The notes under the pieces were generated by a model. It did not search any database. It was not told where the DNA came from and worked only from the letters and a program-made list of their open reading frames with translations. From Halomonas aestuarii (GTDB lineage Bacteria > Pseudomonadota > Gammaproteobacteria > Pseudomonadales > Halomonadaceae): a stretch of DNA of 64,000 nucleotides. The stretch covers positions 2,170,001 to 2,234,000 of the forward strand of contig NZ_CP018139.1 of assembly GCF_001886615.1 (NCBI RefSeq), in the 5' to 3' direction. Both the position numbers and the translations under genes were made by a program. The number at the start of each line of letters is the position of its first letter. The stretch's first letter is position 1. Shown here one piece after another: positions 51,836 through 64,000 of this stretch.

Positions 51836-52693
51836 ATGACCGGCACCCTCTATCGTTTAACCGCTTTCTCCCGTGACCCCCAAGGTGGCAACCCGGCCGG
51901 CGTCTGGCTGGGCGATACCCTACCCGAGGCGGCGACCATGCGCCGCATCGCCGCCGAGGTGGGCTATTCCGAGACCGCCTTCCTCGCGCCCTTGCATGGC
52001 GACGTGCGTACCGTGCGTTACTACAGCCCCGAGGCCGAGGTCAGCTTCTGTGGCCATGCCACCGTGGCCGCCGGTGTGGTGCTGGGCCTCCTCGAGGGGG
52101 CGGGCACCTATCGGTTGGCCACGGCGGTCGGCGAGGTGCCGGTCGCGGTGGAACAGGTCGGCGGCGACTGGCAAGCCTCGCTGGTCTCGGTGGCGCCCGA
52201 ATATCGTGCCGCTACGCCCGCCCTGGTCGAGGCGGCGCTGGCGAGCCTCGGCTGGCAGGGCGCTGAGCTGGACCCGGACCTGCCGCCGGCTGTGGCCTAT
52301 GCCGGGGCCTGGCACCTGGTTCTGGCCGTGGTATCGAAGGCGCGGCTCGATGCACTGGCCTACGACTTCGCGTCGCTCAAGGCCCTGATGCAACGCGAGA
52401 ACCTCACCACGCTGCAACTCGTGTGGCGGGAGTCGGCGACGCGCTTTCATGTCCGCGACCCCTTTCCGGTGGGCGGCGTGATAGAGGATCCGGCCACCGG
52501 GGCCGCCGCGGCGGCATTGGGGGGCTATCTGCGCGAGGCGGGACTGGTCACCGTGCCTGCCAGGATGACGATTCTCCAGGGCGAAGCCATGGGGCGGCCG
52601 AGTCGGCTCGAGGTCGACGTGCCGGCCTCGGGGGGCATCGTGGTGTCAGGCACGGCGGTAGCGCTCCAGGAACCTGTGGCACTTCCTGCCTGA
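51836..52693 (+). CDS. PhzF-family isomerase-like protein
   Basis: This 285-aa protein of the PhzF/diaminopimelate-epimerase fold has two halves, with AFSRDPQGGNPAGVWLGDTLP at the N-terminus, shown in part, the catalytic-glutamate segment GYSETAFL, SFCGHATVAA and PVGGVIEDPATGAAAAALGGYL near the C-terminus. PhzF homologues outside phenazine clusters have unknown substrates. The ATG at 51836 follows CAGGAG by 8 bp. The neighbouring LysR gene is the likely regulator. No phenazine genes are present, so phenazine synthesis is not implied. Confidence 0.9.
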   Translation: MTGTLYRLTAFSRDPQGGNPAGVWLGDTLPEAATMRRIAAEVGYSETAFLAPLHGDVRTVRYYSPEAEVSFCGHATVAAGVVLGLLEGAGTYRLATAVGEVPVAVEQVGGDWQASLVSVAPEYRAATPALVEAALASLGWQGAELDPDLPPAVAYAGAWHLVLAVVSKARLDALAYDFASLKALMQRENLTTLQLVWRESATRFHVRDPFPVGGVIEDPATGAAAAALGGYLREAGLVTVPARMTILQGEAMGRPSRLEVDVPASGGIVVSGTAVALQEPVALPA

Positions 52694-52998
52694 CCCCGGG
52701 CGCTCCGGGTTTCAGTGAGGTGGTAGCTCGGGAATGTTCCTGGGGACGCTCTGTACGAGCGGGGCCTGCGGGGGCTCGCGCTTGCGCTTCAGATGCTGTA
52801 CGGCATCTGCGTGTGCGGGGCGCCGACCCGTAAGGTTGGCTTCCCTGGGCGTCCTGCCCGATGATGCCGACGGGGGCGAGAGACTGACATCGAGCACGCC
52901 ATGCATGTCGCTGACAAAGCCGTTATTGTACGAAAAAGTCACCGCTCACGCGCGGCCGGCATCCGGCTCGGCCGACCCGAACGCCCAGGAGTTCCACC
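52694..52998 (+). other. 305-bp phzF-pncC intergenic region
   Basis: I find no convincing gene here. It holds a hairpin right after phzF (CCCGG, GCGCT, CCGGG, TTT; possibly a terminator) and a perfect 7-bp hairpin at 52790-52809 (CAGATGC and GCATCTG). The last 70 bp before pncC are AT-richer and probably hold its promoter. A 76-codon leftward frame at 52712-52942 has no ribosome site and unconvincing composition. Confidence 0.3.
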
Positions 52999-53511
52999 AT
53001 GTCGACCCGTGCCACCCACCTGGCCAGCCTCGACCTGTTCGCCCTCGCCGAGCGGCTGGGGCGAGCCTGTCGCGAGCGCGGCATCACGGTCACCGCGGCG
53101 GAGTCCTGCACCGGCGGCGGCGTGGCCAGCGCCATCACCGCCGTGGCCGGCAGCTCCGAGTGGTTCGAGACCGGCTACGTGACCTATGCCAACGGCGCCA
53201 AGACCCGACTGCTCGGGGTGCCCGAGGCACTGCTGGTCGAGCACGGCGCGGTGAGTCGCGAGGTCGTCGAGGCAATGGTGGCTGGTGCCTGCCGCGACAG
53301 CGGGGCAGGGCTCGGCGTCGCCATCAGCGGGGTCGCCGGGCCCGGCGGTGGCAGCGATGACAAGCCCGTGGGCACCGTCTGGCTGGCCTGGGGCAGCGCC
53401 GACGGGGTCGAGTCGGCGTGCCACCACTATGCGGGCGACCGCACCGCGGTGCGCGATCAGGCCGTGCGCGAGGCGTTGATCGGCCTGGTGCGACGGCTCG
53501 AGCATCCCTGA
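52999..53511 (+). CDS. pncC: Nicotinamide-nucleotide amidase PncC (CinA C-terminal domain)
   Basis: PncC converts nicotinamide mononucleotide to nicotinic acid mononucleotide, salvaging pyridine nucleotides. The protein is 170 aa, the stand-alone CinA C-terminal domain, with [20 protein letters not shown] shown in part as the substrate block, Ser-Lys-like catalytic residues in the [15 protein letters not shown] segment, and [18 protein letters not shown]. The N-terminal molybdenum-cofactor-like domain of full CinA is absent, as in E. coli. It precedes recA, a common order. Confidence 0.92.
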   Translation: MSTRATHLASLDLFALAERLGRACRERGITVTAAESCTGGGVASAITAVAGSSEWFETGYVTYANGAKTRLLGVPEALLVEHGAVSREVVEAMVAGACRDSGAGLGVAISGVAGPGGGSDDKPVGTVWLAWGSADGVESACHHYAGDRTAVRDQAVREALIGLVRRLEHP

Positions 53512-53574
53512 CCCCCGGCCGGCCTGCGGCATCGTGTCGGCGGTGCTGGTCGCGGCGTGAATTTTTCGCCATAC

Positions 53575-53594
53575 TACTGTGCAGTCATACAGTG
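53575..53594. promoter_or_regulatory. LexA (SOS) box upstream of recA
   Basis: TACTGTGCAGTCATACAGTG matches the SOS box TACTGT-N8-ACAGTA except for the last base. It lies 49 bp before the recA start and covers the probable promoter -10, so recA (and recX after it) should be LexA-repressed and DNA-damage inducible. Confidence 0.85.
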
Positions 53595-53642
53595 GTTACC
53601 GGCCATCGTCATCTTCATTCGCTACCTCTCAGGAGTTCCTTC

Positions 53643-54710
<1,068 letters not shown>

Positions 54711-54713
54711 GCC

Positions 54714-55196
54714 ATGCTGGGGCAGCCCTCTGGCGGCGAGTCGTCGCCCCGGGACGATGCCATCCGCCTGCTGGCTCGTCGCGAGTACTCGCGCCACGAG
54801 CTGGTCGAACGGCTGGTGGCGAAGGGGCACGAGGACGAGGCCATCACGGACTGCATCGATGCCCTGGCCGAGCAGGGGCTGCAGTCCGACACCCGCTTTG
54901 CCGAGAGCTTCCTGCGCTCGCGGATCCTGCGCGGCCAGGGGCCGTTGAAGATCCGCCTCGACCTGGAGCGTCGCGGCCTCGACCGGGAACTGATCCGCCA
55001 CGCCTTCGACGAGGCCGCGCAGCGCGGCGAGGGCGACTGGTTCGCGCTGGCCCGTGACGCCCTGGCGCGCCGCTTTTCCGGCCCGGGTGACACCCCTCGC
55101 GAACGCGCCCGCCGCGAACGCTTCCTGGCAGGCCGCGGCTTCGACTTCGACCAGGTGCGCCATGCCCTGGAGACGGCCTGGACCAGCGACGCCTGA
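54714..55196 (+). CDS. recX: Regulatory protein RecX
   Basis: RecX inhibits RecA filament growth and ATPase. The protein is 160 aa: RDDAIRLLARREYSRHELVE at the N-terminus, then helical repeats with ITDCIDALAEQGLQSDTRFAE, and RQFLAGRGFDFDQVRHAL-type C-terminus. It shares the LexA-controlled recA transcript. In E. coli recX is made by read-through from recA, past a terminator; the 3-bp spacing here implies direct cotranscription. Confidence 0.93.
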   Translation: MLGQPSGGESSPRDDAIRLLARREYSRHELVERLVAKGHEDEAITDCIDALAEQGLQSDTRFAESFLRSRILRGQGPLKIRLDLERRGLDRELIRHAFDEAAQRGEGDWFALARDALARRFSGPGDTPRERARRERFLAGRGFDFDQVRHALETAWTSDA

Positions 55197-55374
55197 CGTG
55201 GCTCGGGCCCTGTCCCCTTCAGTCGATTGACAACTGCGCTATAATGGCTCCCTTTGCGAATGCCCCGGGTGGCACTCCTGTGGCGCAGTGGCGAGCCGAT
55301 TCCGGCGTCGACACGCCGCTTGCCGACCCACTGCCTGCCCACCGGGTCACCATGCTCATCGCCACGGATACCCC

Positions 55375-57984
<2,610 letters not shown>

Positions 57985-57991
57985 GGAACGG

Positions 57992-58022
57992 CAGGGCCGG
58001 AGGCGGCGTTGCCCCGGCCCTG
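57992..58022 (+). other. Hairpin between alaS and lysC
   Basis: CAGGGCCGG (57992-58000) and CCGGCCCTG (58014-58022) are perfect arms with a 13-nt loop and no U tract, 8 bp after the alaS stop. It could be a weak terminator or an mRNA-stabilising structure. The whole alaS-lysC gap is 105 bp, too short for a lysine riboswitch. Confidence 0.35.
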
Positions 58023-58089
58023 GTCATGTTCACCCACCTTTCACTTATCCGAGCGCTACCCGCACTCGACATATGAGGGAAATCGGCAT

Positions 58090-59340
58090 ATGGCACTATA
58101 CGTACAGAAATTCGGCGGCACCTCGGTGGGCTCCGTGGAGCGCATCAAGGCCGTGGCCGAGAAGGTCAAGGGCTTTCGCGACAACGGCCACCAGGTCGTG
58201 GTCGTGGTCTCCGCCATGAGCGGCGAGACCAACCGCCTGATCGGCATGGCCAACGAGATCAACGACGAGCCGACCCCGCGCGAGATGGACATGCTGGTGT
58301 CCACCGGCGAGCAGGTGACCATCTCGCTGCTGGCCATGGCCCTTCACAAGCTGGGCGTGCCGGCGACCTCCTATACCGGCTCCCAGGTGGGCATCCAGAC
58401 CGACAGTGCCCACACCAAGGCGCGCATCCAGCGCATCGAGACCGACGAACTGCAGGCCGACCTGGACGACGGCCAGGTGGTCGTGGTCGCCGGCTTCCAG
58501 GGCGTCGACGAGGAGGGCAACATCACCACCCTCGGTCGCGGCGGGTCCGACACCACCGGCGTGGCCCTGGCCGCGGCGCTCAAGGCCGACGAGTGCCAGA
58601 TCTACACCGACGTCGACGGCGTCTACACCACCGATCCGCGCGTCTGCTCCAGGGCCCAGCGTCTCGATACCATCACCGTCGAGGAGATGCTGGAACTGGC
58701 GAGCCTGGGCTCCAAGGTCCTGCAGATCCGCGCCGTCGAATTCGCCGGCAAGTACAATGTCGCGCTGCGCGTGCTGTCCAGCTTCGAGGATGGCCCCGGC
58801 ACCCTGATCGTTGCTGACTCCGACCAAGACGAGGATTCCATGGAAGAACCGCTGATTTCCGGCATCGCCTTCACCGCCAACGAAGCCAAGCTGACCCTGC
58901 TCAACACCCCCGACGTCCCGGGCGTGGCCTCGCGCATCCTGGGGCCGATCGCCGATGCCAACATCGAGGTCGACATGATCGTCCAGAACGTGGCGCCGGC
59001 CGGTGACTACACCGATTTCACCTTCACCGTGGCCAAGGGCGACTTCAAGCAGACCATGAAGATCCTCCAGGATCAGGTGCTGCCCGACCTGGGCGGCGGC
59101 GAGCTGCGCGGTGACGACAACATCGCCAAGGTTTCGCTGGTGGGCGTGGGCATGCGCTCCCATGCCGGCGTGGCCTCGAAGTTCTTCCGCGTGCTGGCCG
59201 AGGAGAACATCAACATCCGAATGGTCTCCACCTCCGAGATCAAGATCTCCGTGGTGATCGACGAGAAGCACATGGAGCTCGCGGTCAAGGCGCTGCACAA
59301 GGCCTTCGGCCTCGACAAGCGCGATATCGAGCAGGAATAA
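58090..59340 (+). CDS. lysC: Aspartate kinase
   Basis: LysC phosphorylates aspartate, the first step toward lysine, threonine, methionine and, in halophiles, ectoine. The protein is 416 aa. The N-terminal catalytic domain begins [20 protein letters not shown], with [15 protein letters not shown] and [20 protein letters not shown] shown in part. The C-terminus has two ACT domains for feedback inhibition. An internal ATG at 58840 (codon 251) has a CGAGGA site about 8 bp upstream and opens [11 protein letters not shown], the place where alpha-beta aspartokinases start their regulatory subunit. The order alaS-lysC-csrA matches Pseudomonas. Confidence 0.97.
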   Translation: MALYVQKFGGTSVGSVERIKAVAEKVKGFRDNGHQVVVVVSAMSGETNRLIGMANEINDEPTPREMDMLVSTGEQVTISLLAMALHKLGVPATSYTGSQVGIQTDSAHTKARIQRIETDELQADLDDGQVVVVAGFQGVDEEGNITTLGRGGSDTTGVALAAALKADECQIYTDVDGVYTTDPRVCSRAQRLDTITVEEMLELASLGSKVLQIRAVEFAGKYNVALRVLSSFEDGPGTLIVADSDQDEDSMEEPLISGIAFTANEAKLTLLNTPDVPGVASRILGPIADANIEVDMIVQNVAPAGDYTDFTFTVAKGDFKQTMKILQDQVLPDLGGGELRGDDNIAKVSLVGVGMRSHAGVASKFFRVLAEENINIRMVSTSEIKISVVIDEKHMELAVKALHKAFGLDKRDIEQE

Positions 59341-59448
59341 GACTCCCTCGAGTCGTCGACAGCTTCTACGCTTCTAGGGAAGGTCGCCGACACGCGTGCC
59401 ACAGGGCTATCTTTCAACGTGGCATTAAAGTGTCATGAGTTGGCAGCA

Positions 59449-59478
59449 TTGGTCAGGGGCGACGAGTTGGCGCACAAT
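59449..59478 (+). promoter_or_regulatory. Candidate promoter for csrA
   Basis: TTGGTC (59449-59454), 18 bp, CACAAT (59473-59478), 63 bp before csrA, in a 200-bp gap after lysC with no gene. Confidence 0.35.
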
Positions 59479-59540
59479 GCGACAACGTCGTCCCTGCCGG
59501 CGAGCATCCCGTAGCCAGAAGTCTGAGAAGGAGATCAGTC

Positions 59541-59735
59541 ATGCTCATCCTGACCCGCCGCGTCGGCGAAACCCTGATGATCGGTGACGATGTCACCGTC
59601 ACGGTCCTTGGTGTCAAGGGCAACCAGGTTCGCATCGGCGTCAACGCTCCCAAGGATGTCGCCGTGCATCGGGAGGAGATCTACCAGCGTATCCAGCGGG
59701 AGAAGTCCGAGCCCGACCTCGAGAGCGACGTATAG
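59541..59735 (+). CDS. csrA: Carbon storage regulator CsrA (RsmA)
   Basis: CsrA is a small homodimeric RNA-binding protein that represses or stabilises mRNAs by binding GGA motifs near ribosome sites. The 64-aa protein starts [17 protein letters not shown], has the strand [20 protein letters not shown] and ends with the helix [12 protein letters not shown]; Arg44-equivalent residues for RNA contact lie in VAVHREE. Its AGAAGGAGA ribosome site itself contains GGA, so autoregulation is plausible. The candidate antagonist RNA lies at 47206-47381. tRNA genes follow. Confidence 0.97.
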   Translation: MLILTRRVGETLMIGDDVTVTVLGVKGNQVRIGVNAPKDVAVHREEIYQRIQREKSEPDLESDV

Positions 59736-59800
59736 AGGGAGCAGGCCCGGGCAATGTCAGGCGTTGCCGTGGACCCGCGTCGAAAAATCGCCGGGGTCGC

Positions 59801-59829
59801 TGGACAATGGCCTTCTAAAACGGTAGGAT
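59801..59829 (+). promoter_or_regulatory. Promoter of the tRNA cluster
   Basis: TGGACA (59801-59806), 17 bp, TAGGAT (59824-59829), about 19 bp before the tRNA-Ser gene. The GC-rich region following the -10 (CGCACCGTG) is typical of growth-rate-controlled stable-RNA promoters. Confidence 0.65.
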
Positions 59830-59847
59830 ACGCACCGTGTCGATGAG

Positions 59848-59942
<95 letters not shown>

Positions 59943-59961
59943 GTCGATACGCGAAGATCAA

Positions 59962-60038
59962 GCGCCCGTAGCTCAGCTGGATAGAGTACCTGACTACGAA
60001 TCAGGTGGTCGGAGGTTCGAATCCTCCCGGGCGCGCCA
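59962..60038 (+). tRNA. tRNA-Arg (anticodon ACG), copy 1
   Basis: This 77-nt gene has the acceptor GCGCCCG/CGGGCGC, the D loop AGCTGGATA, the anticodon ACG at 59996-59998 (A34 becomes inosine), the T loop TTCGAAT and an encoded CCA. It starts 21 bp after tRNA-Ser, so it is probably cotranscribed. Confidence 0.97.
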
Positions 60039-60110
60039 TCTTCACTCCGGATGTGAACGGCTATCATGTTGCCGCGCCCATCTCCGCAATGAGCCCGCTC
60101 GTTGCCTCAC

Positions 60111-60187
60111 GCGCCCGTAGCTCAGCTGGATAGAGTACCTGACTACGAATCAGGTGGTCGGAGGTTCGAATCCTCCCGGGCGCGCCA
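60111..60187 (+). tRNA. tRNA-Arg (anticodon ACG), copy 2
   Basis: This 77-nt sequence is identical to the first copy, 72 bp downstream of it, with anticodon ACG at 60145-60147. It probably shares the transcript. In Pseudomonas several tandem tRNA-Arg copies occupy this place; two are present here. Confidence 0.97.
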
Positions 60188-60193
60188 GATTCC

Positions 60194-60229
60194 GACCCGT
60201 CCTCCTCGTGAGGGCGGGTCTTCTGTTTT
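60194..60229 (+). terminator. Terminator after the tRNA cluster
   Basis: GACCCG (60194-60199) and CGGGTC (60215-60220), extended inward by CCT/AGG pairing around one mismatch, form a stem over a short loop, then TTCTGTTTT. It lies 6 bp after the last tRNA. Confidence 0.8.
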
Positions 60230-60295
60230 GTATCGATGATTTCTCGCTAGCAGGGCCGGTCATGCCCAGGGAGGGGGCCGGTTCCGCGATCGTTT
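60230..60295 (+). other. Short gap between two terminators
   Basis: The stretch between the tRNA terminator and the one at 60296 has no frame with a ribosome site. It includes GGCCGGT repeats and a CAGGGAGG segment. If separately transcribed, the RNA ending at 60332 would be about 100 nt long; I can find no convincing promoter. Confidence 0.25.
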
Positions 60296-60332
60296 GGGGC
60301 GCCGTCGCTTTGCGACGAGCGCCCCTTTTTTT
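60296..60332 (+). terminator. Strong intrinsic terminator, possibly of a small RNA
   Basis: GGGGCGC (60296-60302), then GTCGC..GCGAC, then GCGCCCC (60319-60325) form a long stem with a small bulge, followed by seven T. It points right, while dusC beyond it reads left, so it is a back-up for the tRNA transcript or belongs to an unrecognised RNA. Confidence 0.8.
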
Positions 60333-60421
60333 CGTCTGGCCCATGGCTATGCCGTGCGCGTCGGCCGGCGTCGAGGCCTGGTCGCACGCTCGGGTCAGGG
60401 GCGAAAGGTCAGGCGGCGGGA

Positions 60422-61459
60422 CTAGACGGTCAGGGCGGGTGAGGCGGTCATGCCGGCCGCGGGCTCGGCCGGCGTGGTGGCCAGGCCCTCGAGCAGGGTG
60501 TCCAGGTCGGTGATGCGCTTGAGCGCCTGGAAGCGTCGGGCGGCCTCGTCGTCGCGTTGGCGCATGTGGCTGAGCCACTGCTTGAGCAGGGACGTGACGA
60601 CGCGGTCGGGAAGTGTGCTACGCTGCAATGCAGCAAAGTCGGCGAGGATGGCCGCCCTGACACCCCATGGCGTCTCGGGCAGTCGCTCGCCGGTGGCCTG
60701 CCAGTGGCGGATGCGGGCGGCCAGCCGGGGGTCGGCCAGGGCGCCGCGACCCAGCATCACGTCGCGGCAGCCGGAGAGGGTGCGAGCCTTCCAGTAGTCC
60801 TCCAGGGTCCAGATGTCGCCATTGGCCACCACCGGGATGGACAGGCGCTGGCGGATCCGGCCGATCCACTCCCAGTGGGCGGGAGGGCGATAGCCCTCGT
60901 CGCGCGTGCGGCCATGGACGACCAGCCGCCTGGCGCCGGCGTCCTCGGTGGCCAGGGCGCAGGCCAACGCCAGGCGGCGGTCGGCAAAACCGAGGCGAAT
61001 CTTGGCGGTCACCGGGATCTCGTCGCCCACGGCCGCATGCACCGCCGCCACCGCGGCATGCACGCGGCGCGGGTCGCGCAGCAGCGAGGCGCCGCCATCA
61101 TGGCGATTGACCATCTTGGCCGGACAGCCGAAATTGAGATCCAGGCCGGTGGCGCCGAGCCGCAGGGCCTGTCGCGCGTTGGCCGCGAGCGCCTCGGGGT
61201 CGGATCCCAGCAGCTGCAGTGCCACGGGGACGCCGCTAGGTGTGACGGGTGCCCCCTCGGCCTGAAGCTCCGGGCAGTGCTTGTGGAAGACGCGGGGTGG
61301 CAGCCGGGCATCGACGACGCGCACGAATTCCGTCACCACCCAGTCGAAGCCGGGGGAGCGAGTCAGCAGGTCGCGGGTCACCGAATCGATGACCCCTTCC
61401 ATGGGCGCTAGTCCGATTCGCCCACTATGTAGTAAATTAACAACGCTGACTTCCACCAT
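60422..61459 (-). CDS. dusC: tRNA-dihydrouridine(16) synthase DusC
   Basis: DusC reduces U16 of tRNA to dihydrouridine with FMN and NADPH. The protein is 345 aa. It has LAPMEGVIDSVTRDLL at the N-terminus, TEFVRVVDARLP, LDLNFGCPAKMVNRHDGG with the catalytic Cys, VTAKIRLGF and RRLVVHGRTRDEGY, then VVANGDIWTLED and VMLGRGALADP. These match DusC rather than DusA or DusB. The C-terminal helical domain (QWLSHMRQRDDEAARRFQ) is present. The ATG at 61459 lies 17 codons before the conserved core and has no good ribosome site. It diverges from oadG. Confidence 0.9.
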   Translation of the reverse strand: MVEVSVVNLLHSGRIGLAPMEGVIDSVTRDLLTRSPGFDWVVTEFVRVVDARLPPRVFHKHCPELQAEGAPVTPSGVPVALQLLGSDPEALAANARQALRLGATGLDLNFGCPAKMVNRHDGGASLLRDPRRVHAAVAAVHAAVGDEIPVTAKIRLGFADRRLALACALATEDAGARRLVVHGRTRDEGYRPPAHWEWIGRIRQRLSIPVVANGDIWTLEDYWKARTLSGCRDVMLGRGALADPRLAARIRHWQATGERLPETPWGVRAAILADFAALQRSTLPDRVVTSLLKQWLSHMRQRDDEAARRFQALKRITDLDTLLEGLATTPAEPAAGMTASPALTV

Positions 61460-61573
61460 GACACCATTGCAATCTGTCGGGGATCTGGCAGGTTATATGA
61501 TCCTAAAAAATGCGCAAGTCGGGTTTTCTTGCCAAATCGGGCCCGAGTTGGCGCAATAATCAGGAGAATTCGC

Positions 61574-61825
61574 ATGCAGGACACGCAGCTGATTCATGAG
61601 GGCCTCGCCCTGATGGGCCTCGGCATGGGGTTCGTCTTTGTTTTTCTTACCGTATTGGTGGGCGTCACCACGCTGATGTCCAAGACCATCGGACGCTTCT
61701 TTCCCGAGCCGGCTGCCCCGATTCCCGCCGTCGGCTCCCGTGCCCCGGCCTCTCGCCAGGACGATGACCTCACCGTGGTCATCAGTGCTGCGGTGCATCG
61801 CTACCGTCGCCGCCATCGACGCTGA
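61574..61825 (+). CDS. oadG: Oxaloacetate decarboxylase gamma subunit
   Basis: This 83-aa protein has one N-terminal transmembrane helix ([22 protein letters not shown]), a Pro/Ala-rich linker and a C-terminus of basic and His residues ([11 protein letters not shown]) of the kind that binds zinc and joins the alpha and beta subunits. A CAGGAG site precedes the ATG at 61574. It heads oadG-oadA-oadB, in that order as in other gammaproteobacteria. Confidence 0.92.
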   Translation: MQDTQLIHEGLALMGLGMGFVFVFLTVLVGVTTLMSKTIGRFFPEPAAPIPAVGSRAPASRQDDDLTVVISAAVHRYRRRHRR

Positions 61826-61875
61826 GGCGATCGTGCCTCGTTTCCCCTTTCATTCATAACGACAAGGTCACCATC

Positions 61876-63690
61876 ATGAACGACACGACACGCCCGCTCG
61901 GTATCACCGATGTCGTCCTTCGCGATGCCCATCAGTCGCTGTTTGCCACCCGCATGCGCCTGGACGACATGCTGCCGATCGCCGAGAAGCTCGATCGCGT
62001 CGGCTTCTGGTCGCTGGAATCCTGGGGCGGCGCCACCTTTGACGCCTGTATCCGCTACCTCGGCGAGGATCCGTGGGAGCGGATACGGGCGTTGAAGGAG
62101 GCGATGCCCAACACCCCCCAGCAGATGCTGCTGCGCGGCCAGAACCTGCTCGGCTACCGCCACTACGGCGACGACCTCGTGGACAGGTTCGTCGAGCGGG
62201 CGAAGACCAACGGGGTGGATGTCTTCCGTGTCTTCGATGCCATGAACGACCCGCGCAACCTCGAGCGGGCCATCCAGGCCGTCCGCAACGTGGAAGGCCA
62301 TGCCCAGGGCACGCTCTCCTACACGGTGAGCCCGGTGCATACCCTGGACGGCTGGGTCGAGCTCGGCAAGTCCATCGCCGCCATGGGGGCCGACTCCCTG
62401 GCGATCAAGGACATGGCCGGTCTGCTCAAGCCCTATGATGCCTACGAACTGGTCTCCAAGCTCAAGAAGGCGGTGGATATCCCGATCCACATGCAGTGCC
62501 ACGCGACGACCGGTCTCTCCACCGCCACGGCCCTCAAGGCCGCCGAGGCGGGCATCGACAACGTCGACACGGCGATCTCCTCCATGTCGATGACCTACGG
62601 CCACAGCCCGACCGAGTCCATGGTCGCCATCCTCCAGGGCACCGAGCGCGATACCGGCCTGGACCTGGCGCTGCTCGAGGAGATCGCCGCCTACTTCCGC
62701 GAGGTGCGCAAGAAGTACGCCGCCTTCGAGGGCTCGCTCAGGGGGATCGACTCCAGGATCCTGGTCGCCCAGGTGCCCGGCGGCATGCTCACCAACATGG
62801 AAGGCCAGCTCAAGGAGCAGGGGGCCGCCGACAGGCTCGACGACGTGCTCGCCGAGATTCCGCGGGTCCGCGAGGACCTGGGCTTCATCCCGCTGGTCAC
62901 GCCGACCTCGCAGATCGTCGGCACCCAGGCGGTGATGAACGTGATGATGGGGGAGCGGTACAAGTCCATCTCCAAGGAGGTCCAGGCGATCCTCAAGGGC
63001 GAGTATGGCGCCGCACCTGCCCCGTTCAACCAGGAGCTGCAGGCACGCGTGCTGGACGGGGGCGAGCCGATCACCTGCCGCCCGGCCGACCGGCTCGAGC
63101 CCGAGATGGACAAGATGACCGCCGAGCTCAAGGAGAAGGCCAAGGCCAAGGGCATCCGCCTGGCCGAGGGGGAGCGAGAGATCGACGATGTCCTCACCTA
63201 TGCGCTCTTCCCGCAGATCGGCCTCAAGTTCCTCCAGAACCGCGACAATCCCGACGCCTTCGAGCCGGCGCCCCAGGCCCCCGACCAGCAGGCGACCCCC
63301 GCGGCGGCCGCTCCGGGTAAGGGCGTGACCGAGTCCCGGACGCCGGCGGGGCCCGAGACCTACACCGTCACCGTCAACGGCAAGCAGTACGTGGTCGAGG
63401 TCGCCGAAGGCGGCGAGATCGGCCAGGTGACCGAGCAGGCCGGCAGCCAGTCGGCCGCGGCTGCGCCGGCGGCCCCCACCGGAGAGGCCATCACCGCGCC
63501 GCTGGCCGGCAACATCTTCAAGGTCAACGTCCGTCCCGGTGACGCGGTCGAGGACGGGGACGTGGTGATCATCCTCGAGGCCATGAAGATGGAGACCGAG
63601 GTGCGGGCCAGCAGCGCCGGCACCGTGTCCGCCGTCAAGGTCAGCGAGGGCGACAGCGTCGCCGTCGGCGACGTGCTGATCGAGCTCTGA
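61876..63690 (+). CDS. oadA: Oxaloacetate decarboxylase alpha subunit (biotin carboxyltransferase)
   Basis: OadA removes CO2 from oxaloacetate and transfers it to its biotin. The 604-aa protein has the carboxyltransferase TIM barrel ([34 protein letters not shown]), a conserved carboxylase domain, a Pro/Ala-rich linker (about residues 465-510) and a C-terminal biotinyl domain with EAMKMETEV, where Lys571 should carry biotin. The order with oadG and oadB points to the sodium-pumping decarboxylase rather than pyruvate carboxylase subunit B, which has the same fold. Confidence 0.96.
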   Translation: MNDTTRPLGITDVVLRDAHQSLFATRMRLDDMLPIAEKLDRVGFWSLESWGGATFDACIRYLGEDPWERIRALKEAMPNTPQQMLLRGQNLLGYRHYGDDLVDRFVERAKTNGVDVFRVFDAMNDPRNLERAIQAVRNVEGHAQGTLSYTVSPVHTLDGWVELGKSIAAMGADSLAIKDMAGLLKPYDAYELVSKLKKAVDIPIHMQCHATTGLSTATALKAAEAGIDNVDTAISSMSMTYGHSPTESMVAILQGTERDTGLDLALLEEIAAYFREVRKKYAAFEGSLRGIDSRILVAQVPGGMLTNMEGQLKEQGAADRLDDVLAEIPRVREDLGFIPLVTPTSQIVGTQAVMNVMMGERYKSISKEVQAILKGEYGAAPAPFNQELQARVLDGGEPITCRPADRLEPEMDKMTAELKEKAKAKGIRLAEGEREIDDVLTYALFPQIGLKFLQNRDNPDAFEPAPQAPDQQATPAAAAPGKGVTESRTPAGPETYTVTVNGKQYVVEVAEGGEIGQVTEQAGSQSAAAAPAAPTGEAITAPLAGNIFKVNVRPGDAVEDGDVVIILEAMKMETEVRASSAGTVSAVKVSEGDSVAVGDVLIEL

Positions 63691-63701
63691 GGACGGTTTC
63701 C

Positions 63702-64000
63702 ATGACGGACAAGTTATTGACCCTCTGGACCGGCTCGGGGCTCTATAACCTGAGCCTCGGCCAGGCCGTGATGGTGCTGGTGGGGCTGCTGCTGCTCTAC
63801 CTGGCCATCCACAAGAAGTTCGAGCCGCTGCTGCTGGTGCCGATCGGCTTCGGCGGCATCCTCGCCAACATCCCCGAGGCGGGGCTGGCGCTGTCGGCCG
63901 CCGAGCAGGCGGTCCACCTGGCGCGGCCCGCCGTGCTCGAGCAGATCGCCTCGGCCCTGCAGCTCAGCCTGGACCCGGCCGCCGGCCTCGAGGCCTGGCG
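63702..64000 (+). CDS. oadB: Oxaloacetate decarboxylase beta subunit (sodium pump), N-terminal part
   Basis: The visible first 99 codons begin MTDKLLTLWTGSGLYNLSLG, followed by the first membrane helix (AVMVLVGLLLLYLAI), HKKFEPLLLVPIGFGGILAN and IPEAGLALSAAEQ, all typical of OadB, the multi-spanning subunit that couples carboxybiotin decarboxylation to sodium export. The long soluble insertion after IPEAG is normal in this subfamily. It starts 11 bp after oadA and is cut by the window end. Confidence 0.94.
   Translation, partial: MTDKLLTLWTGSGLYNLSLGQAVMVLVGLLLLYLAIHKKFEPLLLVPIGFGGILANIPEAGLALSAAEQAVHLARPAVLEQIASALQLSLDPAAGLEAW

Noticed and set aside
51836..52693. A phenazine biosynthesis locus
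   Set aside because: Only a PhzF-fold protein is present. No other phenazine gene is nearby, and the family is widespread with unknown substrates.
52712..52942. A 76-codon leftward frame between phzF and pncC
   Set aside because: It has no ribosome site, is Pro/Arg-rich and fits no family. It could be real only if conserved elsewhere.
57985..58089. A lysine riboswitch in front of lysC
   Set aside because: The gap is only 105 bp and lacks the long multi-helix leader of the L box. Only one simple hairpin is seen.
59962..60187. The two tRNA-Arg copies as flanks of an integrated element (attL/attR)
   Set aside because: The copies are complete and only 72 bp apart with no gene between them. Tandem tRNA-Arg genes after csrA are normal in this group.

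Overview
The window is a stretch of GC-rich (roughly two thirds G+C), gene-dense chromosome from a gammaproteobacterium, most likely a Halomonas-like member of the Halomonadaceae. I infer this from protein sequence style, from gene order close to that of Pseudomonas chromosomes but with blocks missing, and from a sodium-pump oxaloacetate decarboxylase (oadGAB). It is almost entirely core housekeeping sequence. I saw no prophage, insertion sequence, CRISPR array, defence island or secondary-metabolite cluster.

Layout. 1-11.7 kb: a partial exopolyphosphatase gene, then rho, ubiD-flavin reductase-folM, an aromatic-rich leader region in front of a DAHP synthase, and the hemB-ppk1 pair facing back toward them, followed by elbB. 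11.7-24.3 kb: a long leftward block (priA, argS, SPOR protein, hslVU, DUF971, ubiE-ubiJ-ubiB, hisE, tatABC). 24.3-36.5 kb: rpmE, malic enzyme, a DUF481 outer-membrane protein, PBP1A, and the rightward pilMNOPQ-aroK-aroB operon. 36.9-47 kb: gltBD, then pyrG-kdsA-eno. 47-50.5 kb: a candidate RsmZ/CsrB-type regulatory RNA, then fdxA and mutS facing left. 50.8-55.2 kb: a LysR regulator divergent from a PhzF-family gene, pncC, and recA-recX. 55.4-64 kb: alaS, lysC, csrA, one tRNA-Ser and two identical tRNA-Arg genes, dusC, and oadG-oadA-oadB, the last cut by the window end.

The genes serve translation and tRNA maturation, amino-acid and aromatic synthesis, ubiquinone synthesis, the cell envelope (Kdo, PBP1A, Tat, type IV pili), polyphosphate, DNA repair and global post-transcriptional control. 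CsrA and a GGA-rich RNA that probably titrates it lie about 12 kb apart.

The most interesting signals are regulatory. (1) The RNA at about 47206-47381 has thirteen GGA motifs, a terminator, and an upstream GacA-like box, and sits next to fdxA. (2) Two tandem aromatic-rich small frames precede DAHP synthase; the first is followed by mutually exclusive hairpins and the second is stop-start coupled to the enzyme gene. (3) A 55-bp repeat family has two inverted copies flanking the DUF971 gene and a third copy before pyrG. (4) Several perfect palindromes lie in the gltB, fdxA and maeB upstream regions, and a 42-bp-spaced pair of LysR-type sites lies between the LysR gene and the phzF-like gene.
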